Assembly (NCBI RefSeq): GCF_019303495.1
Contig: NZ_JAEVFI010000005.1
Location: forward strand, 91,313-155,312
Length of the DNA stretch: 64,000 nt
From: Streptomyces sp. JJ66
GTDB lineage: Bacteria; Actinomycetota; Actinomycetes; Streptomycetales; Streptomycetaceae
Direction: 5' to 3'
Shown here: piece by piece, positions 21,935-30,882 of the stretch
Numbering within the stretch: the stretch's first letter is position 1
Layout: every line of letters begins with the position of its first letter
Position numbers and translations under genes: made by a program
The notes under the pieces: model-generated
Databases searched by the model: none
Told to the model about the DNA's origin: nothing
Seen by the model: only the letters and a program-made list of their open reading frames with translations

Positions 21935-23967
21935 ACGATGGGTGACCCTCCGGTCGGTGAGGACGGTCGCAGGGTCAAGATGTGCGCGGGAGCCGGTGAA
22001 CCGGGGCGGCCCGGCTCCAGTCGCACATAGTTGTCCCTGCCCCAGTGGTAGGTCTCGCCGGTGAGCTCGTCACGCACCGGGAAGAGCTCGGCACCGCTTT
22101 GCTGAGCCGGTGTCAGGCCGAGCTTCTCCCTGTCCAACGACACGGTCGCTTCGTGGGTGTGGTACGGATCGAGGTTCACCACAACCAGCACTGAGTCGGC
22201 GTAGGGCTCGATGCTGCGCTTGGAGTACGCGATGATCTGGTCGTTGTCGGTGTGGTGGAAGTGCAGGGAGCGCAGGGTCTGCAGCGCGGGGTGCCGGCGG
22301 CGCAGCCGGTTGAGCGTGGTGAGCAGCGGGGTGATGGTGCGGCCCTCGCGCTCGGCCGTGGCCCAGTCGCGCGGGCGCAGCTCGTACTTCTCGGAGTTCA
22401 GGTACTCCTCGCTGCCCTCGCGCACCGGCGTGCTCTCGCACAGCTCGTAGCCCGCGTACACCCCCCAGCTGGGGGAGAGGGTGGCGGCCAGCACCGCGCG
22501 GATCTCGAACGCGGGGCGCCCGCCGTGCTGGAGGTAGGCGTGCAGGATGTCGGGGGTGTTGACGAAGAAGTTCGGCCGCATGTAGGCGGCGGCGTCCCCG
22601 GACAGCTCGGTCAGGTACTCCGTCAGTTCCTGCTTGCCGTTGCGCCAGGTGAAGTAGGTGTACGACTGCTGGAAGCCGACCTGCGCGAGGGTGTGCATCA
22701 TCGCCGGGCGGGTGAACGCCTCGGCCAGGAAGATGACGTCGGGGTCCGTGCGGTTGATCTCGCTGATCACCTTCTCCCAGAAGCGGACGGGTTTGGTGTG
22801 CGGGTTATCGACGCGGAAGATGCGCACGCCCTGTTCCATCCACAGGCGCAGCACCCGCAGTGTCTCGTTCACCAGGGCGCGGTAGGCCCTCAGGTTGTGG
22901 TCGAAGTGGATCGGGTAGATGTCCTGGTACTTCTTCGGCGGGTTCTCGGCGAACGCGATCGATCCGTCGGCCCGTTTGCGGAACCACTCGGGATGCTCGG
23001 TGACCCAGGGGTGGTCCGGTGAGCACTGGAGGGCGAAGTCGAGGGCGACCTCCAGGCGCAGGTCACGGGCGGTCTCCATGAAGTGGGCGAAGTCGGCGAA
23101 CGTGCCCAGGTCCGGGTGGATGGCGTCGTGGCCGCCGTCCGCGGAGCCGATCGCCCACGGGCAGCCGACGTCGTGCGGGCCCGCGTCGAGGCTGTTGTTG
23201 CGGCCCTTGCGGTACGCCGTGCCGATCGGGTGGATCGGCGGCAGGTAGACGACGTCGAAACCGGCCGCGGCGATGGCGGGCAGCCGCTCGGCGGCGGTGC
23301 GCAGCGTGCCGGAGGTGGGCGCGCCGCCGTCCGCCGGGACGACGGCGCCCTCGCTGCGCGGGAACAGCTCGTACCAGGAGCCGACCAGCGCCCGCCGCCG
23401 CTCCACCTGCACCGGCACCGACCGGGACGCGGTGACCAGCTCGCGCAGCGGATGCCGCGTCAGCACCTCGGTCAGCTCGGCGCCGAGCGCGGCGGCGAGC
23501 CGGTCCCCGGCGGGCAGCGCGGTGTTGCGCAGCGCGTCCACGGCGTCCAGGACGACGGCCCGGCCCGCGTCCTTGGGCACCTCGGCGGCCGCCTTCTCCA
23601 GCAGCTGCGCGCCCTCGGTGAACGTCAGCTCCACGTCCACCCCGAGCGGCACCTTGACCTCGGCGTGGTGGCGCCAGGTCGCCACCGGGTCGCTCCACGC
23701 CTCGACGACGATCGTCCAGCGGCCCTCGGCGTCCGGCGTCACCTCCGCGCCCCACCGGTCGGTGCCGGGCGCCAGCTCGCGCATCGGCGTCCACGGCCCC
23801 GGGCGCCCGGCCGGGTCACGCAGCACGACGTTGGCGGCCACGGCGTCGTGGCCTTCCCGGAACACGGTGGCGGACACCTGGAACGACTCACCGGTGACCG
23901 CCTTCGCGGGGCGGCGCCCGCAATCGACGAGCGGTTTGACGTCCAGGACGGGGATACGACCGATCAT
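21931..23967 (-). CDS. glgE: alpha-1,4-glucan:maltose-1-phosphate maltosyltransferase
   Basis: Extends alpha-1,4-glucan by two glucose units from maltose 1-phosphate, releasing phosphate (GH13_3). The 678 residues match the crystallised S. coelicolor enzyme closely by memory: [11 protein letters not shown] start, [21 protein letters not shown], the [10 protein letters not shown] segment, YLPPIHPIG, the nucleophile D387 in [10 protein letters not shown] and acid/base E416 in FLAEAFTRP, 29 residues apart as in that enzyme. The ATG at 23967 follows an AGGTGG site; the frame stays open upstream without homology. It leads the glgE-treS unit and diverges from glgP. Confidence 0.97.
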
Positions 23968-24383
23968 GGGGTTCCACCTGGGGTCGAAAACGGGTGTTCC
24001 GTACTTTGTATCCGCTTGACGGGTAGCGACGGCTGTGCGGGCATGACCGCTCCTGTCCGCGTTCACTCGGCTGGGGGTCTCATCGCGCCGCAGGACTATC
24101 TGCCCAGGCGTTCGCCGCGCGATGCGCCGACATAGTGAACTACTCGTAGGTAGTCCATAACTCCGCGTACCCGGCCGACGCCGGGTCAGGCCGCCGTATT
24201 TCAGCCAGCGTTGGGCACCGCCCGGGGCGCCCACCCGTCCGCAGAACCGTTTCCGCATGTCACGGGGCGGCGGTGCCCGGCCGCGCGCGGGGCGTACGCC
24301 GTCGTACCCCCACGGATGAATCCGCACCCGGAAGCGGGGCAAAGCACGGCACGGGGCCATCCGGCGCCGCTACCTTCGACCAC
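23968..24383. other. 416-base divergent glgE/glgP control region
   Basis: No gene is supported. Seen here: an inverted repeat ACTAC-N6-GTAGT at 24139-24154 in a locally AT-richer patch, a 6-base-arm hairpin CCCGGC/GCCGGG at 24170-24185, and a TACCTT box seven bases before the glgP GTG. The patch at 24130-24160 is the likeliest operator or promoter for one of the two units. Confidence 0.5.
24371..24376 (+). promoter_or_regulatory. candidate -10 box of leaderless glgP transcript
   Basis: TACCTT fits TAnnnT and ends seven bases before the glgP GTG. No Shine-Dalgarno sequence precedes the GTG. No matching -35 hexamer is visible. Confidence 0.4.
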
Positions 24384-26951
24384 GTGAAGGCCATCCGTCG
24401 TTTCTCCGTACGCCCCGTCCTTCCCGAGCCCCTGCGACCGCTCAGCGACCTCGCGCGGAACCTGCGCTGGTCCTGGCACCCCGACACCCGCGAGCTGTTC
24501 CGGTACGCCGACCCCGAGGGCTGGCGGGCCAGCGGAGGCGACCCGCTGAAACTGCTCGGGTCCGTCCCGGCGGCCCGGCTCGCGGAACTGGCACAGGACC
24601 GCCGGTTCCAGCGCCGGCTGAAGCTGGGCGCAGGTGACCTGAACGACTACTTGACCGAGCCGCGCTGGTACCAGCACACCGCCGACGACCGCCCGGCCGC
24701 GATCGCCTACTTCTCGCCCGAGTTCGGCATCACCGCCGCGCTGCCGCAGTACTCCGGCGGCCTGGGCATCCTCGCCGGGGACCACCTGAAAGCCGCCAGT
24801 GACCTGGGCGTGCCGCTGATCGGCGTCGGCCTGCTGTACCGGCACGGGTACTTCCGCCAGTCGCTGTCCCGGGACGGCTGGCAGCAGGAGAGCTACCCGG
24901 TGCTCGACCCGGACGAGCTGCCGCTGGAACTGCTGCGCGAGGACGACGGCACGCCCGTGACCGTCTCGCTCACCCTGCCGGGCGGGCGCACGCTGCACGC
25001 GCATGTGTGGCGCGCCCGCGTGGGCCGGGTGCCGCTGCTGCTGCTGGACTCCGACGTCGAGGGCAACGCCCCGCGCGAGCGCGACGTCACCGACCGGCTC
25101 TACGGCGGCGGGCGCGAGCAGCGGCTGCTCCAGGAGATGCTGCTCGGCATCGGCGGCGTGCGCGCGGTGCGGGCGTACTGCCAGCTGACCGGGCACCCGG
25201 CACCCGAGGTGTTCCACACCAACGAGGGCCACGCCGGGCTCCTGGGCCTGGAACGCATGCGCGAACTGATGGCCACCGGCGTGGAGTTCGACGCCGCCCT
25301 GGAGTCGGTGCGGGCCGGGACGGTGTTCACCACGCACACCCCGGTCCCGGCCGGGATCGACCGCTTCGACCGGGAGCTGGTCGCCCGGCACTTCGGCGAC
25401 GACGGCGAGCTGCCCGGGCTCCGCGCCGAGCAGGTGCTCGCCCTCGGGGTGGAAACCCCGCACGGCGGTGAGCCGGGGCTGTTCAACATGGCGGTGATGG
25501 GCCTGAGGCTGGCCCAGCGCGCCAACGGCGTCTCCCAGCTGCACGGGAGCGTCAGCCGCGAGATGTTCTCCGGGCTGTGGCCGGGGTTCGACGCCGACGA
25601 GGTGCCGATCGCCGCCCTCACCAACGGCGTGCACGCCCCCACCTGGGTGGCGCCGGAGATCACCGAGCGCACCCCCCGGCTGTCGGACCACGAGCTGTGG
25701 GACCTGCGCCGCACGCTGCGCGAACAGCTGGTCCACGAGGTCCGCCGCCGGCTGCATGACTCCTGGCGCGAGCGCGGCGCCGCCCGCGCGGAGCTGGGCT
25801 GGATCGAGCACGTGCTGGACCCGGACGTGCTCACCGTCGGCTTCGCCCGCCGCGTGCCCTCCTACAAGCGGCTCACCCTGATGCTGCGCGACCGCGACCG
25901 GCTGCGCGAGCTGCTGCTGCACCCGGACCGCCCGGTACAGCTCGTCGTCGCGGGCAAGGCGCACCCGGCCGACGACGGCGGCAAACGGCTGGTCCAGGAG
26001 CTGGTGCGGTTCGCCGACGACCCGAGGGTGCGGCACCGCATCGTCTTCCTGCCCGACTACGGCATGGGCATGGCCCAGAAGCTCTACCCCGGCTGCGACG
26101 TGTGGCTGAACAACCCGCTGCGCCCGCTGGAGGCGTGCGGGACGAGCGGGATGAAGTCGGCGCTGAACGGCGGACTCAACCTGTCGGTACTGGACGGCTG
26201 GTGGGACGAGTGGTTCGAGCCGGACTTCGGCTGGGCCATCCCCACCGCCGACGGCCCGGCAGCCGACGGACCCGGAGGGGACCCCGAACGCCGGGACGCC
26301 ATCGAGGCGGCGGCCCTGTACGCGGTGCTTCAGGAGCAGATCGCGCCCTGCTTCTACGACCGGCCCGAGCGCTGGCTGGAGATGATCCGGCAGACCCTCA
26401 CCCGGCTCGGCCCCAAGGTCCTGGCCGACCGCATGGTGCGCGACTACGTGCAGCGGCTGTACGCGCCCGCCGCGCAGGCACACCGCGCGCTGGACGGCGC
26501 GGACGGACACCGGGCCGCCGGTGAGCTGGCCGCCTGGAAGGCGCGGGTGCGCGCCCAGTGGCCCCAGGTCGCCGTCGATCGCGTGGAGGCGGCCGGTCCG
26601 GCGTCCGACCCGCTGGAGCTGGGCGGCTGCCTGCGGCTGCGGGTGCGGGTGGCCCTCGGCGGGCTGGAACCGGGCGAGGTGGAGGTACAGGCCGTCACCG
26701 GCCGGGTGGACCGCTCGGACACCATCACCGACCCGCAGACGGTGGTGCTCAAGCCCTCCGGACGCCCGGACCTGGCGGGCTGCTGGCTGTACGAGGGCGA
26801 GCTGGCGCTGGACCGCACCGGCCCGTTCGGCTACACCGTCCGCGTCCTGCCCACGCATCCGCTGCTCGCCGACCCGGCGGAGCTGGGGCTGGCGGCGGTC
26901 CCGCCGGAGGGCGTGGACGGCGGTGAACCGGCGGGCGTCCTCATGCGGTGA
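24384..26951 (+). CDS. glgP: alpha-glucan (glycogen) phosphorylase, DUF3417 type
   Basis: Releases glucose 1-phosphate from the non-reducing ends of alpha-glucan using phosphate and PLP. The 855 residues are of the bacterial/archaeal GT35 branch with an N-terminal DUF3417 region (VRPVLPEPLRPLSDLARNLRWSW). Catalytic part: IAYFSPEFGI, YSGGLGILAGDH, VFHTNEGHAG, VHAPTWVAPEI, and EACGTSGMKSALNGG, in which K591 binds PLP. The GTG at 24384 begins the conserved N-terminus; the 37 upstream codons are Arg/Gly-rich and unconserved. It lies divergent from glgE, and is probably leaderless. It degrades the polymer that the neighbouring operons build. Confidence 0.96.
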   Translation: MKAIRRFSVRPVLPEPLRPLSDLARNLRWSWHPDTRELFRYADPEGWRASGGDPLKLLGSVPAARLAELAQDRRFQRRLKLGAGDLNDYLTEPRWYQHTADDRPAAIAYFSPEFGITAALPQYSGGLGILAGDHLKAASDLGVPLIGVGLLYRHGYFRQSLSRDGWQQESYPVLDPDELPLELLREDDGTPVTVSLTLPGGRTLHAHVWRARVGRVPLLLLDSDVEGNAPRERDVTDRLYGGGREQRLLQEMLLGIGGVRAVRAYCQLTGHPAPEVFHTNEGHAGLLGLERMRELMATGVEFDAALESVRAGTVFTTHTPVPAGIDRFDRELVARHFGDDGELPGLRAEQVLALGVETPHGGEPGLFNMAVMGLRLAQRANGVSQLHGSVSREMFSGLWPGFDADEVPIAALTNGVHAPTWVAPEITERTPRLSDHELWDLRRTLREQLVHEVRRRLHDSWRERGAARAELGWIEHVLDPDVLTVGFARRVPSYKRLTLMLRDRDRLRELLLHPDRPVQLVVAGKAHPADDGGKRLVQELVRFADDPRVRHRIVFLPDYGMGMAQKLYPGCDVWLNNPLRPLEACGTSGMKSALNGGLNLSVLDGWWDEWFEPDFGWAIPTADGPAADGPGGDPERRDAIEAAALYAVLQEQIAPCFYDRPERWLEMIRQTLTRLGPKVLADRMVRDYVQRLYAPAAQAHRALDGADGHRAAGELAAWKARVRAQWPQVAVDRVEAAGPASDPLELGGCLRLRVRVALGGLEPGEVEVQAVTGRVDRSDTITDPQTVVLKPSGRPDLAGCWLYEGELALDRTGPFGYTVRVLPTHPLLADPAELGLAAVPPEGVDGGEPAGVLMR

Positions 26952-27019
26952 CGCGCCCCGCCCCCGCCCGAGAGCCGGGTGGGCGGCCCCGGCGACCTTC
27001 CCGCCGTGGGGCGTCGCCT

Positions 27020-27036
27020 CCCGGCCGGAAGCCGGG
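27020..27036. terminator. hairpin between convergent glgP and ABC exporter genes
   Basis: Six-base arms (27020-27025 and 27031-27036, CCCGGC/GCCGGG) with a 5-base loop lie in the 102-base gap between glgP and the convergent exporter gene. The stem is short, so this is a moderate call. Confidence 0.45.
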
Positions 27037-27053
27037 GTCCGGGGGGCCGGGGC

Positions 27054-28922
27054 TCACTCTGTCAGGCTGTCCCGCCACGCCCGGTGCAGGGTCGCGAAGC
27101 GGCCCGTACCGGCGAGGAGTTCGGCGGGCGTGCCGTCCTCGACGACGCGCCCGCCCTCCATGACCAGCACCCGGTCGGCGATCTCCACCGTGGACAGGCG
27201 GTGGGCGATGACGAGCGCGGTGCGGTCACCGAGCACGGTGTGCAGGGCGCTCTGGACGGCCTGCTCACCGGGGATGTCCAGCGACGACGTCGCCTCGTCC
27301 AGGATCAGCACCGCCGGGTCGGCCAGCAGGGCGCGGGCGAAGGCGACCAGCTGGCGCTGTCCCGCGGAGATGCGGCTGCCGCGCTTGCGGACGTCGGTGT
27401 CGTAGCCGTCGGGCAGGGCCGCGATGAAGTCGTGCGCGCCGATGGCCTTGGCGGCCCGCTCGATCTGCGCGCGGCTCGCGTCCGGGCGGCCGATGGCGAT
27501 GTTCTCGGCGACCGTGCCGGAGAACAGGAAAGCCTCCTGCGTCACCATCACCACCCCGCGCCGCAGCTCGGGCGCCGCCAGCTCGCGCAGGTCGGCGCCG
27601 TCCAGCAGGACGCGGCCGTGGGAGGGGTCGTAGAACCGGGCGAGCAGCTTGGCCAGCGTCGATTTGCCCGCGCCCGTCGAGCCGACGACGGCGACCGTCT
27701 GCCCGGCCGGGATGTGCAGGTCGAAGCGGGGCAGCACCTCGCCGCCGGTGCGGTAGCCGAAGCTGACGCCGTCGAAGTCCACCGCGCGGCCCGGCCGTCC
27801 CGCGCGCCGCTGCGGCAGCTCGCGCGGCCGGTCGGGCTCGGGCACGCCGGGCACCTGGGCCAGCAGCCCGGCGATCTTCTCCAGCGAGGCGGCGGCCGAC
27901 TGGTAGGAGTTGAGGAACATGCCCAGCCGGTCGATGGGGTCGTACAGGCGGCGCACGTACAGTGCGGCGGCGGCCAGCGCGCCCAGCGCCAGCGTGCCGT
28001 CGGCGACGCGGTAGGCGCCCCACAGCACGATCGCGGCGGTGGCCACGTTGGCCGTCAGCCGCGAGGAGACGACGTAGCGGGCCATCTCCAGGATCGTGTC
28101 GCCGTTGACCTGCCCGTGCTCGCTGTTGAGCTGCCGGAACCGCGCGTCGCCTGCCGACTCCTGGCGGAAGGACTGCACCGGGCGGATGCCGTTCAGCGTC
28201 TCGGCGAACTTCACGATGACGGTCGCGATGGCCGTCGAACGCTTGCGGAACACCCGCAGCGAGCGGGTCTGGAAGTCGCGCACCAGCAGCCCGAGCGGCA
28301 CGAACGACGCCAGCGCCGCAGCCCCGAGGCCCAGGTCCAGGTACAGCAGCAGGACGGCGATGTACACCACGGAGACGACGACGCCCAGCAGCTCCTGCAA
28401 CCCCTCGTCCAGCAGCTCGCGCAGCGACTCGACGTCGGTGGTCGAGCGGGAGATGAGGCGCCCCGAGGTGTAGCGGTCGTGGAAGTCCACGCTGAGGGCC
28501 TGCGCGTGCCGGTAGATGCGTCCGCGCAGCTCCACCAGCACGCTCTGGTTGATGCGGGCGGCGGCGCGGACGAAGGCGTACATCAGCCCGCCGGACGCGC
28601 CCGCGCACACCGCGTAGCCGACGCCGAGCAGCACCAGCGGCCCGTGCCGCCCCTCGCGCAGCGCGGGCACCACGGTGTCGATCGCGAACGCCACCAGCAG
28701 CGGCCCGCCCTGCACGGCAGCCTGCTGGGCGAGCAGCAGCACCACGGCGACGGCGACCCGCAGCCGGTACGGGCGCAGCAGCGAGGCCAGCAGGGTGCGC
28801 GCGGCGTTCGGCGGCGCGGGGAGCACGTCGCGGTCGAACGGGTCGGTTCCCGCCTCGGTGGCGCCCGGGCCGGGCTCGGGCGGGCCGGGGGTGGCCGGGG
28901 TGGCCGTCGAGATGGTGGTCAC
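27054..28922 (-). CDS. ABC exporter half-transporter, consensus-site subunit
   Basis: Membrane-domain/ATPase fusion of 622 residues, second gene of an exporter pair. Six transmembrane helices occupy roughly residues 55-340 (first one RVAVAVVLLLAQQAAV), then the nucleotide-binding domain: Walker A GSTGAGKSTLAKLL, Q-loop MVTQEAFLF, signature ISAGQRQL, Walker B AVLILDEATSSLD with the catalytic glutamate, and switch histidine in VIAHRLSTVE. The signature has Ala for the usual second Gly/Ser. The GTG start overlaps the preceding stop (GTGA). Substrate is unknown; families of this type export drugs, lipids or peptides. Confidence 0.93.
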   Translation of the reverse strand: MTTISTATPATPGPPEPGPGATEAGTDPFDRDVLPAPPNAARTLLASLLRPYRLRVAVAVVLLLAQQAAVQGGPLLVAFAIDTVVPALREGRHGPLVLLGVGYAVCAGASGGLMYAFVRAAARINQSVLVELRGRIYRHAQALSVDFHDRYTSGRLISRSTTDVESLRELLDEGLQELLGVVVSVVYIAVLLLYLDLGLGAAALASFVPLGLLVRDFQTRSLRVFRKRSTAIATVIVKFAETLNGIRPVQSFRQESAGDARFRQLNSEHGQVNGDTILEMARYVVSSRLTANVATAAIVLWGAYRVADGTLALGALAAAALYVRRLYDPIDRLGMFLNSYQSAAASLEKIAGLLAQVPGVPEPDRPRELPQRRAGRPGRAVDFDGVSFGYRTGGEVLPRFDLHIPAGQTVAVVGSTGAGKSTLAKLLARFYDPSHGRVLLDGADLRELAAPELRRGVVMVTQEAFLFSGTVAENIAIGRPDASRAQIERAAKAIGAHDFIAALPDGYDTDVRKRGSRISAGQRQLVAFARALLADPAVLILDEATSSLDIPGEQAVQSALHTVLGDRTALVIAHRLSTVEIADRVLVMEGGRVVEDGTPAELLAGTGRFATLHRAWRDSLTE

Positions 28923-30712
28923 CGTTCTCCCTCGTTCTCGCCCGCCATCAGGTGGCGGTACTCGGCGCTGGTGCGCAGCAGCTGTGCGTGCGTGCCGACG
29001 CCCGCGATCCGGCCGCCCGACAGCAGCGCGACCCGGTCGGCCAGCAGCACGGTGGACGGGCGGTGCGCGACGACCAGGGCCGTCGTCGTCGCCAGCACCT
29101 CGCGCAGCGCGGCCTCCACCTTGGCCTCGGTGTGCACGTCCAGCGCGGAGAGCGGATCGTCCAGGACCAAAAAGCGCGGCCGACCCACCACGGCGCGGGC
29201 CAGCGCCAGCCGCTGCCGCTGACCGCCGGACAGGCTCAGCCCCTGTTCGCCCACCTGGGTGTGCTCGCCCTGCGGCAGCGCGCGCACGAACGATGCCGCC
29301 TGCGCCACCTCCAGCGCCCGCCACAGCTCGGCGTCACCGGCGTCCGGGTCGCCCATGCGCACGTTGTCCGCGACGGTGGCCGAGAACAGCGTCGGCTCCT
29401 CGAAGGCGACGGCCACCATGGCGCGCAACTCCTGGCGCGGCATGCCGGAGATGTCGGCGCCGTCCACGGTGATGCGGCCCCCGGTCAGCTCGTGCAGCCG
29501 TGGGACGAGCGCCGTCAGCGTCGTCTTGCCGCAGCCGGTGCTGCCCACCAGGGCGACGGTCTCGCCGGAGCGCACGTGCAGGTCGAGTCCGTCCAACAGC
29601 GGCGGGGAGCCGGGCTCGGCGTCGGGGTAGCGGAAGCGGACGCCGGTGAACCGCAGCCCGGACCCGTCCCCGCCGCCGGTGCCCCGGCCCGGGGGCTCGG
29701 CCGGTACCGGCTCGTCAACGACCTCGAAGAAGCGGTCGGCGGCCGTGGCGGCCTCGTTGCTCATCGCCAGCAGGAAGCCGATCGACTCCACCGGCCAGCG
29801 CAGTGCGAGGGCCGTGGACAGGAACGCCACCAGCGTCCCCGCCGACATCGCGCCGTCGGCCACGCGCAGTGTGCCCAGCACCAGCGCCGCGCCGAGTGCC
29901 AGCTCCGGCAGCGTGAGGATCAGGCCCCAGATCCGCGCCAGCAGCCGCGCCTTGCGCAGCTCGGTGTCCTTCAGCCGCTCGCTGAGGGTCCGGAAGGCGC
30001 GGGCCTGGCTGCGGTGCCGTCCGAACCCCTTGATGATCCGGATGCCGAGCACGGCCTCCTCGACGACGGTCGTCAGGTCGCCAACCTGGTCCTGCGCCTT
30101 GCGTGCGGCGGCCGAGTAGTGCGTCTCGAACACCGCGCACAGCACGATCAGCGGCACGACGGGCACGAGCAGCAGCAGCCCAAGCCGCCACTCCTGGGCG
30201 AGCAGCACCCCGCAGCCCACGACGATGGTGACGCCGTTGACCAGCAGGAAGGTCAGCGGGAACGCCAGGAACATGCGCAGCAGTTGCAGGTCGGTGGTGC
30301 CGCGCGAGAGCAGCTGGCCGCTGGCCCAGCGGTCGTGGAAGGCGACCGGCAGCCGCTGGAGGTGGCGGTAGAGGTCCGCGCGCATGGCCGCCTCCACCCC
30401 GGCCAGCGGGCGGGCCACCAGCCAGCGCCGCAGCCCGAACAGCGCCGCCTCCGCGACGCCGACGGCCAGCAGCAGCGCGCCGCCCCACCACACCCCCGCC
30501 GTGTCCCCGGCCGCCACCGGGCCGTCGATGATCCACTTCAGTACCAGCGGGATGGCCAGCCCCACGACGGAGGCGACCGTCCCCACCACGGCCGCCGTCC
30601 CCCAGCGTGCCCGCACCGGACGCAGATAGGGCCACAACCTCAGCAACGACCGCACCGCGGACCGCGGCGCCTGACGTGGGTCAGCGGAAGGCGCCTCCTG
30701 GAGAACACTCAT
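28919..30712 (-). CDS. ABC exporter half-transporter, degenerate-site subunit
   Basis: First gene of the exporter pair, 597 residues. Six transmembrane helices span about 40-310 (AAVVGTVASVVGLAIPLVL; LLLLVPVVPLIVL). The nucleotide-binding domain has Walker A GSTGCGKTTL, a Q-loop AFEEPTLF in which the usual Q is E, signature LSLSGGQRQR, Walker B FLVLDDPLSALD and switch histidine VVAHRPSTV. Aspartate replaces the catalytic glutamate after Walker B, the hallmark of a heterodimeric exporter with one inactive site. The partner gene follows with a 4-base overlap. The start may be leaderless, with TACGCT eight bases upstream. Role in the glycogen region unknown. Confidence 0.93.
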   Translation of the reverse strand: MSVLQEAPSADPRQAPRSAVRSLLRLWPYLRPVRARWGTAAVVGTVASVVGLAIPLVLKWIIDGPVAAGDTAGVWWGGALLLAVGVAEAALFGLRRWLVARPLAGVEAAMRADLYRHLQRLPVAFHDRWASGQLLSRGTTDLQLLRMFLAFPLTFLLVNGVTIVVGCGVLLAQEWRLGLLLLVPVVPLIVLCAVFETHYSAAARKAQDQVGDLTTVVEEAVLGIRIIKGFGRHRSQARAFRTLSERLKDTELRKARLLARIWGLILTLPELALGAALVLGTLRVADGAMSAGTLVAFLSTALALRWPVESIGFLLAMSNEAATAADRFFEVVDEPVPAEPPGRGTGGGDGSGLRFTGVRFRYPDAEPGSPPLLDGLDLHVRSGETVALVGSTGCGKTTLTALVPRLHELTGGRITVDGADISGMPRQELRAMVAVAFEEPTLFSATVADNVRMGDPDAGDAELWRALEVAQAASFVRALPQGEHTQVGEQGLSLSGGQRQRLALARAVVGRPRFLVLDDPLSALDVHTEAKVEAALREVLATTTALVVAHRPSTVLLADRVALLSGGRIAGVGTHAQLLRTSAEYRHLMAGENEGER

Positions 30713-30720
30713 CAGGACCG

Positions 30721-30726
30721 AGCGTA
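30721..30726 (-). promoter_or_regulatory. candidate -10 box for ABC exporter operon
   Basis: TACGCT on the minus strand (TAnnnT) ends eight bases before the ATG of the first exporter gene; there is no ribosome site. Confidence 0.35.
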
Positions 30727-30860
30727 GAGATCGCTGCTGACACCCGCATCGGTATTTCCGCCCACGCGCCTCGGCCGCCCGCCCTAGGACCGCGCGGTGG
30801 CGGCCCGCGCGCCCGCGCCGTGGCGCTGGGGCGCTGTGGAGCCGTGGCGGAGACGCACCA

Positions 30861-30879
30861 CCATCGCCACCACCGATGG
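30861..30879 (-). terminator. hairpin after glgX
   Basis: Six-base arms CCATCG/CGATGG (30861-30866 and 30874-30879) with a 7-base loop, three bases beyond the glgX stop. It is modest in strength but well placed in the 170-base gap before the exporter operon. Confidence 0.45.
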
Positions 30880-30882
30880 CTC

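Noticed and set aside
24201..26858. 885-codon open frame antisense to glgP
   Set aside because: Composition (Arg/His/Gln/Val-rich, no family motif) and exact overlap with glgP show it is a high-GC shadow; similar frames oppose pyk, pta, treS, glgB, sdaA and glyA.
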